DNA from: Rhodospirillaceae bacterium
GTDB taxonomy: Bacteria; Pseudomonadota; Alphaproteobacteria; UBA8366
Assembly (NCBI GenBank): GCA_002722095.1
Contig: PBKG01000024.1
Coordinates: forward strand, 124,001-188,000
Length of the DNA: 64,000 nt
Reading direction: 5' to 3'
The notes under the pieces are model-generated. The model was not told where the DNA came from. It did not search any database and was given only the letters and a program-made list of their open reading frames with translations. This document shows positions 43,703 through 53,548 of this stretch, piece after piece. Numbering within the stretch: position 1 is the stretch's first letter; every line of letters begins with the position of its first letter. The translations under genes were made by a program, and so were the position numbers.

Positions 43703-45139
43703 CTAGCGCCGTTGACCCGCGGATTGCCCAACGCGCGCGATACGCAGAATGTTGGTCGCGCCCGGCGTACCAAATGGAACGCCTGCGGTAATAACGATTC
43801 GATCCCCGACTTCGGCAAAACCGTCCTGCAATACTCGGTCGCTTGCGAACTCGACCATCTGAGCAAAATCGCGCGCATCAAGCGTATGGACGCTATGCAC
43901 CCCCCAAACCGCTGCAAGCCGCCGAGCGGTAGCAATCGACGGTGTGAGCCCGATTACGGGCACTTCGGGCCGCTCGCGTGCAGCGCGACGAGTGGTCGAT
44001 CCTGAAGTGGTGTAGGTGACGATAGCCTTCGCAGAGAGAGTCTCGGCGACCTGGCTCGCCGCCGCACTGATAGCATCCGCCGCCGTTGCCTCGGGCAATA
44101 CGCGTTCGGCTTCCAGAAATCGGCGATATTGGGAATCACTCTCGGTGTGTTCGACGATCCTATTCATAATGGCTGCCGCTTCGATCGGATAATCTCCGGC
44201 GGCGGTCTCCGCCGACAGCATTACCCCATCAGCACCATCATAGACTGCGGTCGCCACGTCCGAGGCCTCGGCGCGCGTGGGCGTCGGTGCGGTGATCATG
44301 GATTCGAGCATCTGGGTGGCAACAATGACCGGCTTACCCATCTGCCGGGATAGCGCAACAATGCGCTTTTGCAGCACGGGAACCTCTTCTGGCGGCATTT
44401 CGACACCGAGATCACCACGGGCAACCATCACCATATCGGACATCTCGACCAACTCGTCCAAATGCTGGATCGCCGTCGGTTTCTCGAGTTTGGTCAACAG
44501 GGCGGCGCGGTTTTGTATCAGTTTGCGCGCGTCGGCCAAATCCTGCGGACGCTGGACGAAAGACAAAGCGCAAATATCGACACCGTTATCGAGACCGAAA
44601 TTCATGTCCTTCAAATCTTTCTCGGTCAGCGCGGAGAGCGGCAACACGACGCCTGGGACGTTGACACCCTTTCGGTCAGACAACGTGCCGCCGGTCACGA
44701 CTTCCGTATCCGCGAAATCACCGCCGCACTCGACAACACGTAGCCGGATTTTGCCGTCATCTAGCAGCAAGTCTGTGGATGGCTCGAGGGCGGCAAAGAT
44801 CTCCCGATGCGGCAGGGTTACACGTGTCTGAGAACCAGGCTTATCCTCTAGCTCTAATCGAAAGGTGTCGCCGGCATTGAGCTCAATTGGCCCATCCGGG
44901 AATGTGCCGACGCGCAGTTTCGGACCCTGCAAATCCATCATGATGGCGATGGGCCGGCCGGTCTCCTTTTCGATCTCACGAATGGCATCGATACTGGCTT
45001 TCTTATCCGAATGATCGCCATGGCTGAAATTTAGCCGAAACACATCGACGCCCGTATCAAACAGGGCACGGATGGTTTCCGGCGCCGCCGAGGCGGGACC
45101 CAGCGTTGCCACGATTTTGGTCAAATGTTGCCGTCGCAT
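43703..45139 (-). CDS. pyk: Pyruvate kinase
   Basis: A 478-aa glycolytic enzyme that makes ATP and pyruvate from phosphoenolpyruvate. It starts MRRQHLTKIVATLGPAS; MDLQGPKLRVG, the metal/substrate segment MVARGDLGVEMP and ATQMLESMI are all present, and a C-terminal allosteric-fold domain completes it. An ATG at 45139 is preferred to a TTG two codons upstream. Its end lies three bases from the convergent VOC gene. Confidence 0.97.
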   Translation of the reverse strand: MRRQHLTKIVATLGPASAAPETIRALFDTGVDVFRLNFSHGDHSDKKASIDAIREIEKETGRPIAIMMDLQGPKLRVGTFPDGPIELNAGDTFRLELEDKPGSQTRVTLPHREIFAALEPSTDLLLDDGKIRLRVVECGGDFADTEVVTGGTLSDRKGVNVPGVVLPLSALTEKDLKDMNFGLDNGVDICALSFVQRPQDLADARKLIQNRAALLTKLEKPTAIQHLDELVEMSDMVMVARGDLGVEMPPEEVPVLQKRIVALSRQMGKPVIVATQMLESMITAPTPTRAEASDVATAVYDGADGVMLSAETAAGDYPIEAAAIMNRIVEHTESDSQYRRFLEAERVLPEATAADAISAAASQVAETLSAKAIVTYTTSGSTTRRAARERPEVPVIGLTPSIATARRLAAVWGVHSVHTLDARDFAQMVEFASDRVLQDGFAEVGDRIVITAGVPFGTPGATNILRIARVGQSAGQRR

Positions 45140-45195
45140 GAGCAAACCCTAGTGTAACTCGCCCCCGAAATCAGCAAGCAAATGCAACATGTTCA

Positions 45196-46101
45196 TTAAT
45201 TTTTCGTGTCTCCGATCGCTCCAAGTCGAGCAAGTGCGATACCGGCAAGTACGACGACACCTCCCACAAGCTGCCATGGCCCCAAACCCTCATGCAGGAT
45301 AAAGCCAGCCAAAAGCGCGGCTGCAACCGGCTCCAATAACAAGCCAACGGCAGTGATACTGGCCGGCAGTACTGCCAACGCATAGGCGATCAACCCTTGT
45401 CCAGCTGCCTGGCTGATCCAGGCCAAGGCCAATAACATCAACCAACCCTCGGCACTCTCGGCAAACAGTTGTCCCTCGAAGATGAGTGCCGGTACCAAAA
45501 GGCAAACAGCCGTTGCAACTGTGCTCCAAAACAGAATCACCGCAGCACCATAGGTTCGGCGCAAGCGTTCCAGCGTGAGCAGGTATCCGGCGAGAAACAT
45601 CGCAGTCACAACGCCGTAGGCATCGCCGGTTAGCCGGTCGGGCCGGAAACTAAGGCTCGCATGAATTAGGCAAATCGCCCCTAGTAGCGCGAGCGCCATA
45701 CCCGCAACGAAAGTTTTCGTGACCGTCTGGCGAAACAATACCCAGCCAATGAGTACAACGAAGACCGGCGCGGTATTGGCAAAAAGGGTGGCATTGGCAA
45801 CGGCGGTACCGAACAACGACAGATGCCAAAAAGCGAGATCACCGGCAAAAAAGAATCCCGCAAGCGCCATCAAAGCTGCATCGCCGGTGTTTTTAGGACG
45901 TTCGATTTTCCCGCGATCAACAATCAGCAGCCAAACAGCGATCGCAGGTATGGCGAGAAAGGCACGATGAAAAGCGGCGGCGAACGGCCCCATTTCGCCG
46001 AGCCTGAGGAAAATCGGCGACGCACCCACAGCCACCGCCCCCGCTGCTAGCGCAAACAGGGCGCGGCGATCCGCAGGCAAGCTCGAAAAAGGCGCATTCA
46101 T
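45196..46101 (-). CDS. EamA-type drug/metabolite transporter (DMT superfamily)
   Basis: A 301-aa membrane protein with about ten hydrophobic segments arranged as two EamA repeats. Repeat 1 contains ALAAGAVAVGASPIFLRLGE and repeat 2 GVVTAMFLAGYLLTLERL. The late segment LLLEPVAAALLAGFIL is the family's conserved helix 9 region. Such proteins export metabolites or amino acids; the substrate is not predictable. The ATG at 46101 is preferred; another ATG seven codons upstream is possible, but neither has a good ribosome site. Confidence 0.9.
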   Translation of the reverse strand: MNAPFSSLPADRRALFALAAGAVAVGASPIFLRLGEMGPFAAAFHRAFLAIPAIAVWLLIVDRGKIERPKNTGDAALMALAGFFFAGDLAFWHLSLFGTAVANATLFANTAPVFVVLIGWVLFRQTVTKTFVAGMALALLGAICLIHASLSFRPDRLTGDAYGVVTAMFLAGYLLTLERLRRTYGAAVILFWSTVATAVCLLVPALIFEGQLFAESAEGWLMLLALAWISQAAGQGLIAYALAVLPASITAVGLLLEPVAAALLAGFILHEGLGPWQLVGGVVVLAGIALARLGAIGDTKN

Positions 46102-46176
46102 GGCCGGACTATAGTAAAACATTCGAAATTGGGAAAAGAGACGGTCGAGCGCCGTCCTTTAAAGACGGAGCACAAA

Positions 46177-46470
46177 ATGGACGAACAAACCAAAACCGAG
46201 TTGGAAGCAGCCGCCTTTCGTCGTCTGGTCGAGCATTTCCGCGAGAGGACGGACGTACAGAATATCGACATGATGAATTTGGCCGGCTTTTGCCGTAACT
46301 GCCTGTCGAAATGGTACCTCGCCGCAGCCGAGGAAAAAGGCCTCGAACTCGACTACGAGGGTGCTCGGGAGATCGTCTACGGAATGCCTTACGGCGAGTG
46401 GAAAGATCAGTATCAAAGCGAAGCCACGCCCGAACAAATCGCCCAATTCAAAGACCAAGAAAAAAGCTGA
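46177..46470 (+). CDS. DUF1244 family protein
   Basis: A 97-aa soluble protein, well conserved in alphaproteobacteria. The family core RRLVEHFRERTDVQNIDMM and FCRNCLSKWY are visible; the two cysteines in CRNC might bind metal. The tail is acidic/basic. No function is established. The ATG follows GACGGAG. GapR lies 72 bp downstream in the same direction. Confidence 0.92.
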   Translation: MDEQTKTELEAAAFRRLVEHFRERTDVQNIDMMNLAGFCRNCLSKWYLAAAEEKGLELDYEGAREIVYGMPYGEWKDQYQSEATPEQIAQFKDQEKS

Positions 46471-46542
46471 CCCGCCGCTTCACAAGCCAACCCGAATCAG
46501 TCTAGCGTCGCCTCGAAAGAAAACACATCCAAGGAGGTACCG

Positions 46543-46836
46543 ATGCCCGATGTCGGCGGGGTCGCAGGCGAACGCTTGCGGTCATTCATCGAACGAATTG
46601 AACGTTTGGAAGAAGAACGCGGCGCGCTTGGCGAGGATTTGCGCGAAGTCTACGCCGAGGCAAAAGCCACAGGGTTCGATCCGAAAATCATGCGCCAGAT
46701 CGTGCGTTTGCGGAAAATGGAGTCATCGGACCGAGAAGAGCAGGAATTTCTACTCGATACCTACAAGGCCGCGCTCGGCATGATAGCGCCGATCGGTCCA
46801 GAGCCAAGCACATCGTCCGAAGGGCAATCAGAATAA
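46543..46836 (+). CDS. gapR: GapR (DUF2312) nucleoid-associated protein
   Basis: A 97-aa protein of the DUF2312 family. In Caulobacter, GapR forms a clamp round overtwisted DNA ahead of forks and helps topoisomerases. The core LRSFIERIERLEEERGAL and EVYAEAKATGFD, then IMRQIVRLRK, match the family closely; basic residues line the DNA channel. The tail is Ser/Glu-rich. A perfect AAGGAGGT (46531-46538) precedes the ATG, in keeping with an abundant protein. Confidence 0.95.
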   Translation: MPDVGGVAGERLRSFIERIERLEEERGALGEDLREVYAEAKATGFDPKIMRQIVRLRKMESSDREEQEFLLDTYKAALGMIAPIGPEPSTSSEGQSE

Positions 46837-46860
46837 GGTAAGTATCCTAGAAAGGCGGCG

Positions 46861-47856
46861 TTATCGGCCGATGCCGATACCAATACCGAACCCGCCCGAG
46901 CCGCCGCCCTCTTCTTTCTCTTCATCATCGCCACTGTTGCTCCCGCCACCGAGTCCGATTCCGAGCCCGAAACCGCCAGTACCTACGCCGATGCCGACGC
47001 CCGAACCTTCGTCACCGGTCGATACGCCGGCGTTAACGCCGCCGCCAGTGCCAACACCGACAGACGCGCCGCTGCCGCTGCTTCCCACACCAACGCTCGT
47101 ACCGCCGGGTCCAGTTTCGACACCGACACCGTCTTCGGTCTCAACACCGACGTTCTGAGCCAATTGTTCGCTTGTGGACGGAAGCGCGTTCCACTGAACC
47201 GGTGCCGTCGGAGGCGGAGCATCCGGCGGGCCGGCCGGACCGGGCGAAGGATTTTGCGAAGACGGATTGTTCCATTTAATTCCGCCACTGCCGCTAGATT
47301 GGCTTGGGGGAGGACCGGAAGCCGGAGCACCTTGCGCGGGCGGATTACCCCATCCGCCGCCGGACCCTTGTGGCGGGGGAGAGCCTCCGGCGCTATTCCC
47401 GGATGGCGGTGGTGACGGATTGCTCCAACTTTCACCGCCGCCGGACTTGCCTTGCTGGCCTCCGCCGCCACCGGACGCAGAGACAAATTTGATTTCAGAT
47501 TTAGCACCGGCCAATGGCACACCATCGCCTAAGGCCAGTATTTGCACGAATACGGGTTTGTCAGGCGGCGATTGCGGCGCGGTGTAAACCGGTTGGAAAT
47601 CTCGACTCAGTTTGCCTTTTCTGTCGTCGGCGACACCTTCAGCATCGATCGACCATGTCAGTCGCGCATTCGCCGGCAGGTTTGAAAGTTTCGCGCTCAA
47701 TTTTACGGTCTGCCCCGGCGCCACGACGATCGGCGAAGGCTGGATTTCAACTTTGACCTTTTCCGCGAACCCCGCCGAAGGCAGAGCAACGAATGCTGCC
47801 AGTCCCGCCGCAAAGAACAAGCCAATTAGTGAGCAATTCCGTGCATTTACAAACAT
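46861..47856 (-). CDS. Secreted low-complexity Gly/Pro/Asn-rich protein with an Ig-like N-terminal domain
   Basis: A 331-aa protein I cannot assign to a family. It has a signal peptide (AAGLAAFVALPSAGFAE), then about 100 residues of beta-rich Ig-like sequence (PIVVAPGQTVKLSAKLSNLP, LTWSIDAEG). Residues about 130-220 have repeats around SWSNPSPPP, GWGNPPAQG, KWNNPSS and QWNALPS. A Gly/Val tail of alternating GVGVETG, GVGTGGG and GLGIGLGGG type ends GFGIGIGIGR. The tail resembles glycine-rich surface proteins. No sorting signal or transmembrane anchor is seen. The codon bias is like that of its neighbours apart from the Gly-rich part. Confidence 0.75.
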   Translation of the reverse strand: MFVNARNCSLIGLFFAAGLAAFVALPSAGFAEKVKVEIQPSPIVVAPGQTVKLSAKLSNLPANARLTWSIDAEGVADDRKGKLSRDFQPVYTAPQSPPDKPVFVQILALGDGVPLAGAKSEIKFVSASGGGGGQQGKSGGGESWSNPSPPPSGNSAGGSPPPQGSGGGWGNPPAQGAPASGPPPSQSSGSGGIKWNNPSSQNPSPGPAGPPDAPPPTAPVQWNALPSTSEQLAQNVGVETEDGVGVETGPGGTSVGVGSSGSGASVGVGTGGGVNAGVSTGDEGSGVGIGVGTGGFGLGIGLGGGSNSGDDEEKEEGGGSGGFGIGIGIGR

Positions 47857-47976
47857 GCTGATGAATCCCTTCCGGAAAAAATTAGCAGCCGTAGCAACCG
47901 CATTGGAAATCTATTTTAAAATCAGGGCAATTTTAAGGCATGCGCGATGGCGCATCAGTGATCACGGACACTGTAA

Positions 47977-50900
47977 CTATTCAGCCGCGTTTCGTTGCGG
48001 TGTCGGATTTTCGAACTGCTCGAGAAGCGCCTCTCCGCAAGAGCGAGCACGAACAATCGAGTCGAGCTTAACGTGGCCGTAACCCCTGATGGATTCCGGA
48101 ATCGATGCGATTTCCACCGCCAACTGATAGTTTCCGCGATGAAGACTTTGACCGAGCCTTTCCAAACCCTGTCGATAGTCTTCGATCAACGCACGCTCCA
48201 TGCGGCGCTCCTCCGTATGGCCGAACGGATCAAAAATTGTACCTCGTAGCGCCTTCAACTTTGCAAGCATACGAAATGCTGTCATCACCCAGGCACCGTA
48301 CCGTCTTTTCTGCAAATGACCGGTCTCCGGGTCGCGCTTAGCGAAGATTGGCGGCGCCAGATGGAACTCAATCTCGAAATCGCCGTCGAATGTCCGTGTA
48401 AGCTCCCGATGGAACGATTTTCGGGCATAGAGCCGTGCGACTTCATACTCGTCCTTGTAGGCCATCAGCTTGAACGCGTTTCGCGCCACCGCTTGGCTCA
48501 ACTCATCTTCGCCCGGGACCCGGTCTTGCTCGATCCGGCGGACCCGCGCAACCAAATCTCTATAACGCGCCGCATAAAACCGACTCTGATAGCGGGTCAA
48601 AAACCGAACCCGATCTTCGATCAAACTTTCGAGGGACTCTTCGGTTTCCTCTTCAGGTGAGCCCGCGACCAATTCCTCAACTGCTCGCCCGTCATGTGCT
48701 GCCCTACGGCCCCAAAGAAAGGCCTGCTTGTTGGCTTCGACAGCGACATTATTCAGTTCAAGCGCCTGCTCGATCGCTTCCCTGGACACCGGCATCAAAC
48801 CAAGCTGCCAAGCGTATCCCATCATGAAAAGATTTGCGGCAATGGAATCGCCGATCAATGCGGTCGCGAGACCTGTAGCATCGACGAAGTGCGTGCGCTT
48901 GGCACCCACGGCTCTGTTCAATGTGGCTCCGAGCCCTGCACCCGGGAACTCGTAATCCGGGTTGCGTGTGAAATCGCCGGTGATGATTTCGTGCGTGTTG
49001 ATTACCGCCGACGTCTTGCCCTTGGCGATCTTCTCCAAGTTATCGCCGCGCGCGGTGACGATGACATCGCCTCCAAGTATTACGTCTGCACCGCCGGAGG
49101 CGAGGCGCACCGAGTAAAGCTGTTCGGAATCGGCGGCGATTTTGACATGGCTCACCACCGCACCGCCCTTCTGGGCGAGCCCGGTCATATCTAGCACCGA
49201 ACACCCCTTGCCTTCGATATGGGCAGCCATGGTGAGAATGGCACCGATCGTCACCACCCCGGTGCCGCCTACACCCGTAATCAAGATTCCATACGGCTCG
49301 TCGAGGAGCGGGATTTCGGGCTCCGGCAAATCGCCGAACGACGCACCAGCACCGAGTGGTTTCGGTTTCTTAGGCTCTCCGCCGAGGACGGTTACGAAGC
49401 TCGGACAGAATCCTTCGACACAGGAATAATCTTTGTTGCAGGAGGATTGATCGATCCTACGTTTGCGCCCGAACGTGGTTTCCACCGGCACAACGGAAAG
49501 GCAATTGGACGTACGTGAACAATCGCCACACCCTTCGCAAACAAGCTCATTGATGAACACCCGTTTCGCCGGATCGGGGTAGGTTCCACGTTTCCGCCGG
49601 CGACGCTTTTCGGCCGCGCACGTCTGGTCATAAACCAACACCGTGACACCCGGAATTTCACGAAGTTCGCGCTGTACCTGATCGAGATATTTGCGGTCAT
49701 GCACGGTAACGCCATCCGCAAAGCCATATTCGTCCGGATATTTGTCGGGCTCGTCGGTGACCACCACCACCTTCGCAGCCCCTTCCGCATGGACCTGCCG
49801 GGTAATCGCCGCGACCGTAAGCGGACCATCCATTTGTTGGCCGCCGGTCATCGCCACCGCATCGTTGTAGAGAATTTTGTAGGTCATGTTCGCGCCCGAG
49901 GCGATCGCCGCCCGGATCGCCAAAAGACCCGAATGGTAATAGGTCCCGTCACCAATATTGACGAATACGTGATTCTCTTCGGTGAATGGCGCCTGACCGA
50001 TCCAGTTCGACCCTTCGGCGCCCATCTGCGTATAGGTCGCGGTACTGCGGTCCATCCATTTCGCCATGTAGTGGCAACCAATACCCGCAAGCGCGCGACT
50101 GCCTTCGGGTACGACCGTCGAGCTATTATGGGGACAACCGGAGCAGAAATAGGGCGTCCGCAGCACCTTCGCGCCCTCGCCCTCGAATACTTTCGACAGC
50201 CTATCCAGAAACGCGACGCGCTCATCGATGCGATCGCTCTGGTGGAACGGTGCCAAGCGCTTGGCGATCACGCGCGCGATCATACCTGGCGTCAATTCAC
50301 CGTTCGACGGTAACAGCCAGGCGCCTTTCTCATCTTTCTTGCCGACAACTACCGGGCGTTTGTCTGCGACTTGGTTATAGAGCAGTTCCTTGAGCTGCCC
50401 TTCCATCAGGCCGCGTTTTTCCTCGACGACGAGAATTTCGTCGAGGCCCTCGGCGAATTTGGCGAGCTGAACCGGTTCCATCGGCCAGACCAGCGCGGGT
50501 TTGTATACCGAGAGACCCATCTCGGCGGCATATTCCTCATCGATCCCGAGATCGTCGAGCGCCTGACGCAGATCAAGATAAGATTTGCCGCAAGAAATAA
50601 TGCCGAATCGCCGCTTGGGTCCGTCGAAAATCACCCGGTCGATTCCATTGGCGCGGGCATGGGCTTGGGCAGCGTCCAGCTTGTATCGATGAAGGCGCTC
50701 CTCTTGGTCGAGCCAGGGATCGGGCCAGCGCAGATTGAGCCCACCGTCGGGCATCTCGAAATCGTCCGGTGTGCGAATGGTTACGTTTTCCGGATCAATC
50801 CTGACCGACGCGCTGCTTTCCATTGTGTCGGCGACCAACTTGAACCCGACCCAGCAGCCCGCATAGCGCGAAAGCGCCCAACCCTGCAGCCCCAGATCAA

Positions 50901-51438
50901 TGAATTCCTGCACACCCGCCGGATGGAGAATGGGAATCATCGCATCCATCAGCGCGTACTCGCTTTGATGCGCGGTGGTCGAGGACTTACTCATATGATC
51001 GTCGCCAGCCAACGCCAACACCCCACCGAATTGGGAGGTACCGGCCAGATTGGCATGGCGTAAAGCATCGCCGGAGCGATCGATGCCAGGGCCTTTGGCA
51101 TAGAACATGCCGAATACGCCATCAAACTTTGCCCCTTGGAAGAGACCCAACTGCTGAGACCCAGATAGAGCGGTAGCGGCAAGGTCTTCATTGACGCCGG
51201 GCTGAAAGTGAATGTGATGGGTGTCGAGGTAGGTTCTCGCCAGCCATAATTGCTGATCGATCGCCGCCAAGGGCGAGCCGCGATAGCCGGAAATGAAGCC
51301 CGCAGTATTATGCCCGGCGGCTTCGTCGCGCTGATGCTGCAACATCGGCAAACGCACCAGCGCCTGAGTGCCGGTCACGAAAATCCGGCCCCTTTGGGCA
51401 GTGTATTTGTCGTCGAGCGTTACCGGCGCCAGCGCCAT
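47977..51438 (-). CDS. Indolepyruvate ferredoxin oxidoreductase, fused alpha and beta subunits
   Basis: A 1153-aa single-chain 2-oxoacid:ferredoxin oxidoreductase. The N-terminal half carries the thiamine-diphosphate parts (GDDHMSKSSTTAHQSE, GIGCHYMAKWMD, GDGTYYHSGLLAI). A cysteine-rich stretch near residue 640 (CEGCGDCSRTSNC and later CNKDYSCVEGFCP) should bind 4Fe-4S clusters. The C-terminal part holds the gamma domain (GVGGTGVVTIGAIL). It would convert aryl pyruvates from aromatic amino acids to acyl-CoA. Full length for the fused class; a DUF6537-like C-terminal extension follows. ATG at 51436-51438. Confidence 0.95.
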   Translation of the reverse strand: MALAPVTLDDKYTAQRGRIFVTGTQALVRLPMLQHQRDEAAGHNTAGFISGYRGSPLAAIDQQLWLARTYLDTHHIHFQPGVNEDLAATALSGSQQLGLFQGAKFDGVFGMFYAKGPGIDRSGDALRHANLAGTSQFGGVLALAGDDHMSKSSTTAHQSEYALMDAMIPILHPAGVQEFIDLGLQGWALSRYAGCWVGFKLVADTMESSASVRIDPENVTIRTPDDFEMPDGGLNLRWPDPWLDQEERLHRYKLDAAQAHARANGIDRVIFDGPKRRFGIISCGKSYLDLRQALDDLGIDEEYAAEMGLSVYKPALVWPMEPVQLAKFAEGLDEILVVEEKRGLMEGQLKELLYNQVADKRPVVVGKKDEKGAWLLPSNGELTPGMIARVIAKRLAPFHQSDRIDERVAFLDRLSKVFEGEGAKVLRTPYFCSGCPHNSSTVVPEGSRALAGIGCHYMAKWMDRSTATYTQMGAEGSNWIGQAPFTEENHVFVNIGDGTYYHSGLLAIRAAIASGANMTYKILYNDAVAMTGGQQMDGPLTVAAITRQVHAEGAAKVVVVTDEPDKYPDEYGFADGVTVHDRKYLDQVQRELREIPGVTVLVYDQTCAAEKRRRRKRGTYPDPAKRVFINELVCEGCGDCSRTSNCLSVVPVETTFGRKRRIDQSSCNKDYSCVEGFCPSFVTVLGGEPKKPKPLGAGASFGDLPEPEIPLLDEPYGILITGVGGTGVVTIGAILTMAAHIEGKGCSVLDMTGLAQKGGAVVSHVKIAADSEQLYSVRLASGGADVILGGDVIVTARGDNLEKIAKGKTSAVINTHEIITGDFTRNPDYEFPGAGLGATLNRAVGAKRTHFVDATGLATALIGDSIAANLFMMGYAWQLGLMPVSREAIEQALELNNVAVEANKQAFLWGRRAAHDGRAVEELVAGSPEEETEESLESLIEDRVRFLTRYQSRFYAARYRDLVARVRRIEQDRVPGEDELSQAVARNAFKLMAYKDEYEVARLYARKSFHRELTRTFDGDFEIEFHLAPPIFAKRDPETGHLQKRRYGAWVMTAFRMLAKLKALRGTIFDPFGHTEERRMERALIEDYRQGLERLGQSLHRGNYQLAVEIASIPESIRGYGHVKLDSIVRARSCGEALLEQFENPTPQRNAAE

Positions 51439-51610
51439 ATTTCCCTAAGCCTCTTTAGGTACAATCTAGGGCAACAGCCTGTTATAGCAATTCCCCGGGC
51501 CGCAATCAGGGCCTAATTCGTAAATCTTTTCAATACCTTTGGCAAAAGGGTGATTTCCGTCGCCACTCACTGTATATCTGGACCGACTAATCTCTTCGGG
51601 CTTGAGTTCC

Positions 51611-52591
51611 ATGAAAGTTCTCGTGACCGGCGCTGCCGGCTTTATCGGCTACCATGTTTCGCTCGCACTTCTGGCACGCGGCGACACCGTTGTCGGCGTC
51701 GATAATCTCAACGACTACTATGACGTATCGTTAAAAAATGCGCGGCTAGAGCAACTCGCAGAAACTGCGAATTTCGAATTTATTCAATTAGATATCTCCG
51801 ACCGACAGGCAATAGAGGATATCGGAAGCCGCCATGGCGATCTCACTCATATGGTTCATCTCGCTGCACAGGCAGGTGTGCGTTATTCGTTGGAGAATCC
51901 GTTTGCCTATGTGGAAGCCAATATCGTTGGCCAACTTGCCATATTGGAACTCTGCCGGGCGCTCGGAAAATTCGAGCATCTGGTCTATGCCAGTTCGTCG
52001 TCGGTCTATGGCGGCAATACGAAAGTCCCGTTCGCAGTCCAAGATCCTACCGATACGCCTATCTCGCTGTATGCCGCCACCAAGCGCGCCGACGAGTTGA
52101 TGGGCCATTGCTATAGCCACCTTTATCGAATTCCCAGCACGGGACTCAGATTCTTCACTGTATATGGCCCATGGGGTCGGCCGGATATGGCGGCCTACCT
52201 GTTCACCAAAGCAATGTTCGAGGGCAAACCAATTAACGTCTTCAACAATGGTGATATGGAACGAGACTTTACCTATATCGACGATATCGTCACCGGAGTG
52301 TTGTCCTGCCTCGATCACCCGCCGGCGGAGTCCGAAGACAACCCGCCGCATGCGCTCTACAACATCGGAAACAACAAGCCCGAACCTTTGATGCGCTTCA
52401 TAGAGACTTTGGAAGATGCGGTCGGCAAAAAAGCCGAAATGAATTTCCTTCCGATGCAACCGGGCGACATCAAAGCGACCTACGCAGATATCGCGGCAAT
52501 GCAAAGAGATTTTGATTTCGCCCCGGCGACGCCAATCGATGCCGGAATTCCGAAATTCGTCGAGTGGTTCCGCAAATTTCACGGAGTTTGA
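51611..52591 (+). CDS. NAD-dependent epimerase, UDP-glucuronate 4-epimerase-like
   Basis: A 326-aa short-chain dehydrogenase-fold epimerase. GAAGFIGYHVS binds NAD, the catalytic set is SSSSVYGG and YAATKRADE (Tyr-x-x-x-Lys), and TVYGPWGRPDMA is typical of UDP-glucuronate 4-epimerases (GalE/Cap1J type). This suggests polysaccharide precursor synthesis, though no glycosyltransferase is near. The ATG at 51611 is preferred over a TTG three codons upstream. A cation-efflux gene follows after three bases. Confidence 0.9.
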   Translation: MKVLVTGAAGFIGYHVSLALLARGDTVVGVDNLNDYYDVSLKNARLEQLAETANFEFIQLDISDRQAIEDIGSRHGDLTHMVHLAAQAGVRYSLENPFAYVEANIVGQLAILELCRALGKFEHLVYASSSSVYGGNTKVPFAVQDPTDTPISLYAATKRADELMGHCYSHLYRIPSTGLRFFTVYGPWGRPDMAAYLFTKAMFEGKPINVFNNGDMERDFTYIDDIVTGVLSCLDHPPAESEDNPPHALYNIGNNKPEPLMRFIETLEDAVGKKAEMNFLPMQPGDIKATYADIAAMQRDFDFAPATPIDAGIPKFVEWFRKFHGV

Positions 52592-52594
52592 TCG

Positions 52595-53509
52595 ATGGCA
52601 ACCAATGCATCGAAGAAGGTAATTTTCGCTGCCTTGTTCGGCAATCTGCTCATCGCAATTACCAAATTCGCCGCCAGCATCTTCACCGCCAGTTCGGCCA
52701 TGCTGAGCGAAGCAATCCATTCCCTGGTCGACACTGGCAATCAGGTTTTGTTGCTCTACGGGCTCCGCCGGTCCACCAGACCCGCCGACGAAATGCACCC
52801 GTTCGGTTACGGCAAGGAACTTTATTTCTGGGCGTTCGTAGTAGCGATAATCGTATTTGCCGTCGGAGCCGGCGTTTCGGCCTATGAAGGCATCCATCGG
52901 GTGATGAATCCGGTTCAAGTTACCGACGCCTACGTGAATTATATCGTGCTTGGGCTCGCGATGGTGTTCGAGGCCTATGTCTGGTGGGTGGCCTATAAGG
53001 AATTCATGGTGATTAAGGGGGATAACGATTTCATCCCGGCGATCCGCGACAGCAAGGACCCGACAGTAATCACGGTCCTGTTCGAAGACACTGCAGCCAT
53101 GCTCGGCTTAATCACCGCCATGATTGGTGTCTTCATTTCCGACCAGTTTCAGCTTCCGATCTTTGACGGTATCGCATCACTGGTGATTGCGTTGATTCTC
53201 GCGCTCACCGCGGCGTTTCTTGCATATGAATGTAAGGGGCTCTTGATCGGCGAGGCCGCGCACCCGGAAACCGTCACTGGAATTCGGAAAATCATTTCCG
53301 AGGACGAGCGCATTCTCACAATAAATCAAATGCTGACCACCCATTTCGGGCCGCAGGATATTTTGCTCAATGTCAGCCTCGATTTCGCCGATGGGCTTAG
53401 CTCGGAACAGGTCGAAGCTGCGGTGACCCATATGGAAACGCGGATCAAAAACGCCTATCCGGAGGTAACCCATATTTTCATCGAGGCCCAGAAAAGCGAC
53501 GACGCGTAG
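52595..53509 (+). CDS. Cation diffusion facilitator (CDF) transporter
   Basis: A 304-aa metal-efflux protein with about six transmembrane segments and a C-terminal cytoplasmic domain. Metal-binding residues appear as H42 and D46 (EAIHSLVD) in helix 2 and an Asp in LFEDTAAMLG in helix 5. The His-Asp pair differs from the Asp-Asp pair of manganese CDFs, suggesting Zn or related metals (inference). It starts three bases after the epimerase stop, so the two are co-transcribed. Confidence 0.92.
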   Translation: MATNASKKVIFAALFGNLLIAITKFAASIFTASSAMLSEAIHSLVDTGNQVLLLYGLRRSTRPADEMHPFGYGKELYFWAFVVAIIVFAVGAGVSAYEGIHRVMNPVQVTDAYVNYIVLGLAMVFEAYVWWVAYKEFMVIKGDNDFIPAIRDSKDPTVITVLFEDTAAMLGLITAMIGVFISDQFQLPIFDGIASLVIALILALTAAFLAYECKGLLIGEAAHPETVTGIRKIISEDERILTINQMLTTHFGPQDILLNVSLDFADGLSSEQVEAAVTHMETRIKNAYPEVTHIFIEAQKSDDA

Positions 53510-53548
53510 GTCCCGGTCGCGGCGGAAGACACCAAATCGGGTGGCTAA

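Noticed and set aside
47940..47955. Short hairpin ATGCGC-GATG-GCGCAT after the indolepyruvate oxidoreductase gene
   Set aside because: The stem is only six bp and no T-run follows on the minus strand, so I do not call it a terminator.
51788..52918. Open frame antisense to the epimerase and CDF genes
   Set aside because: It runs through two well-supported genes on the other strand and has no known motif.
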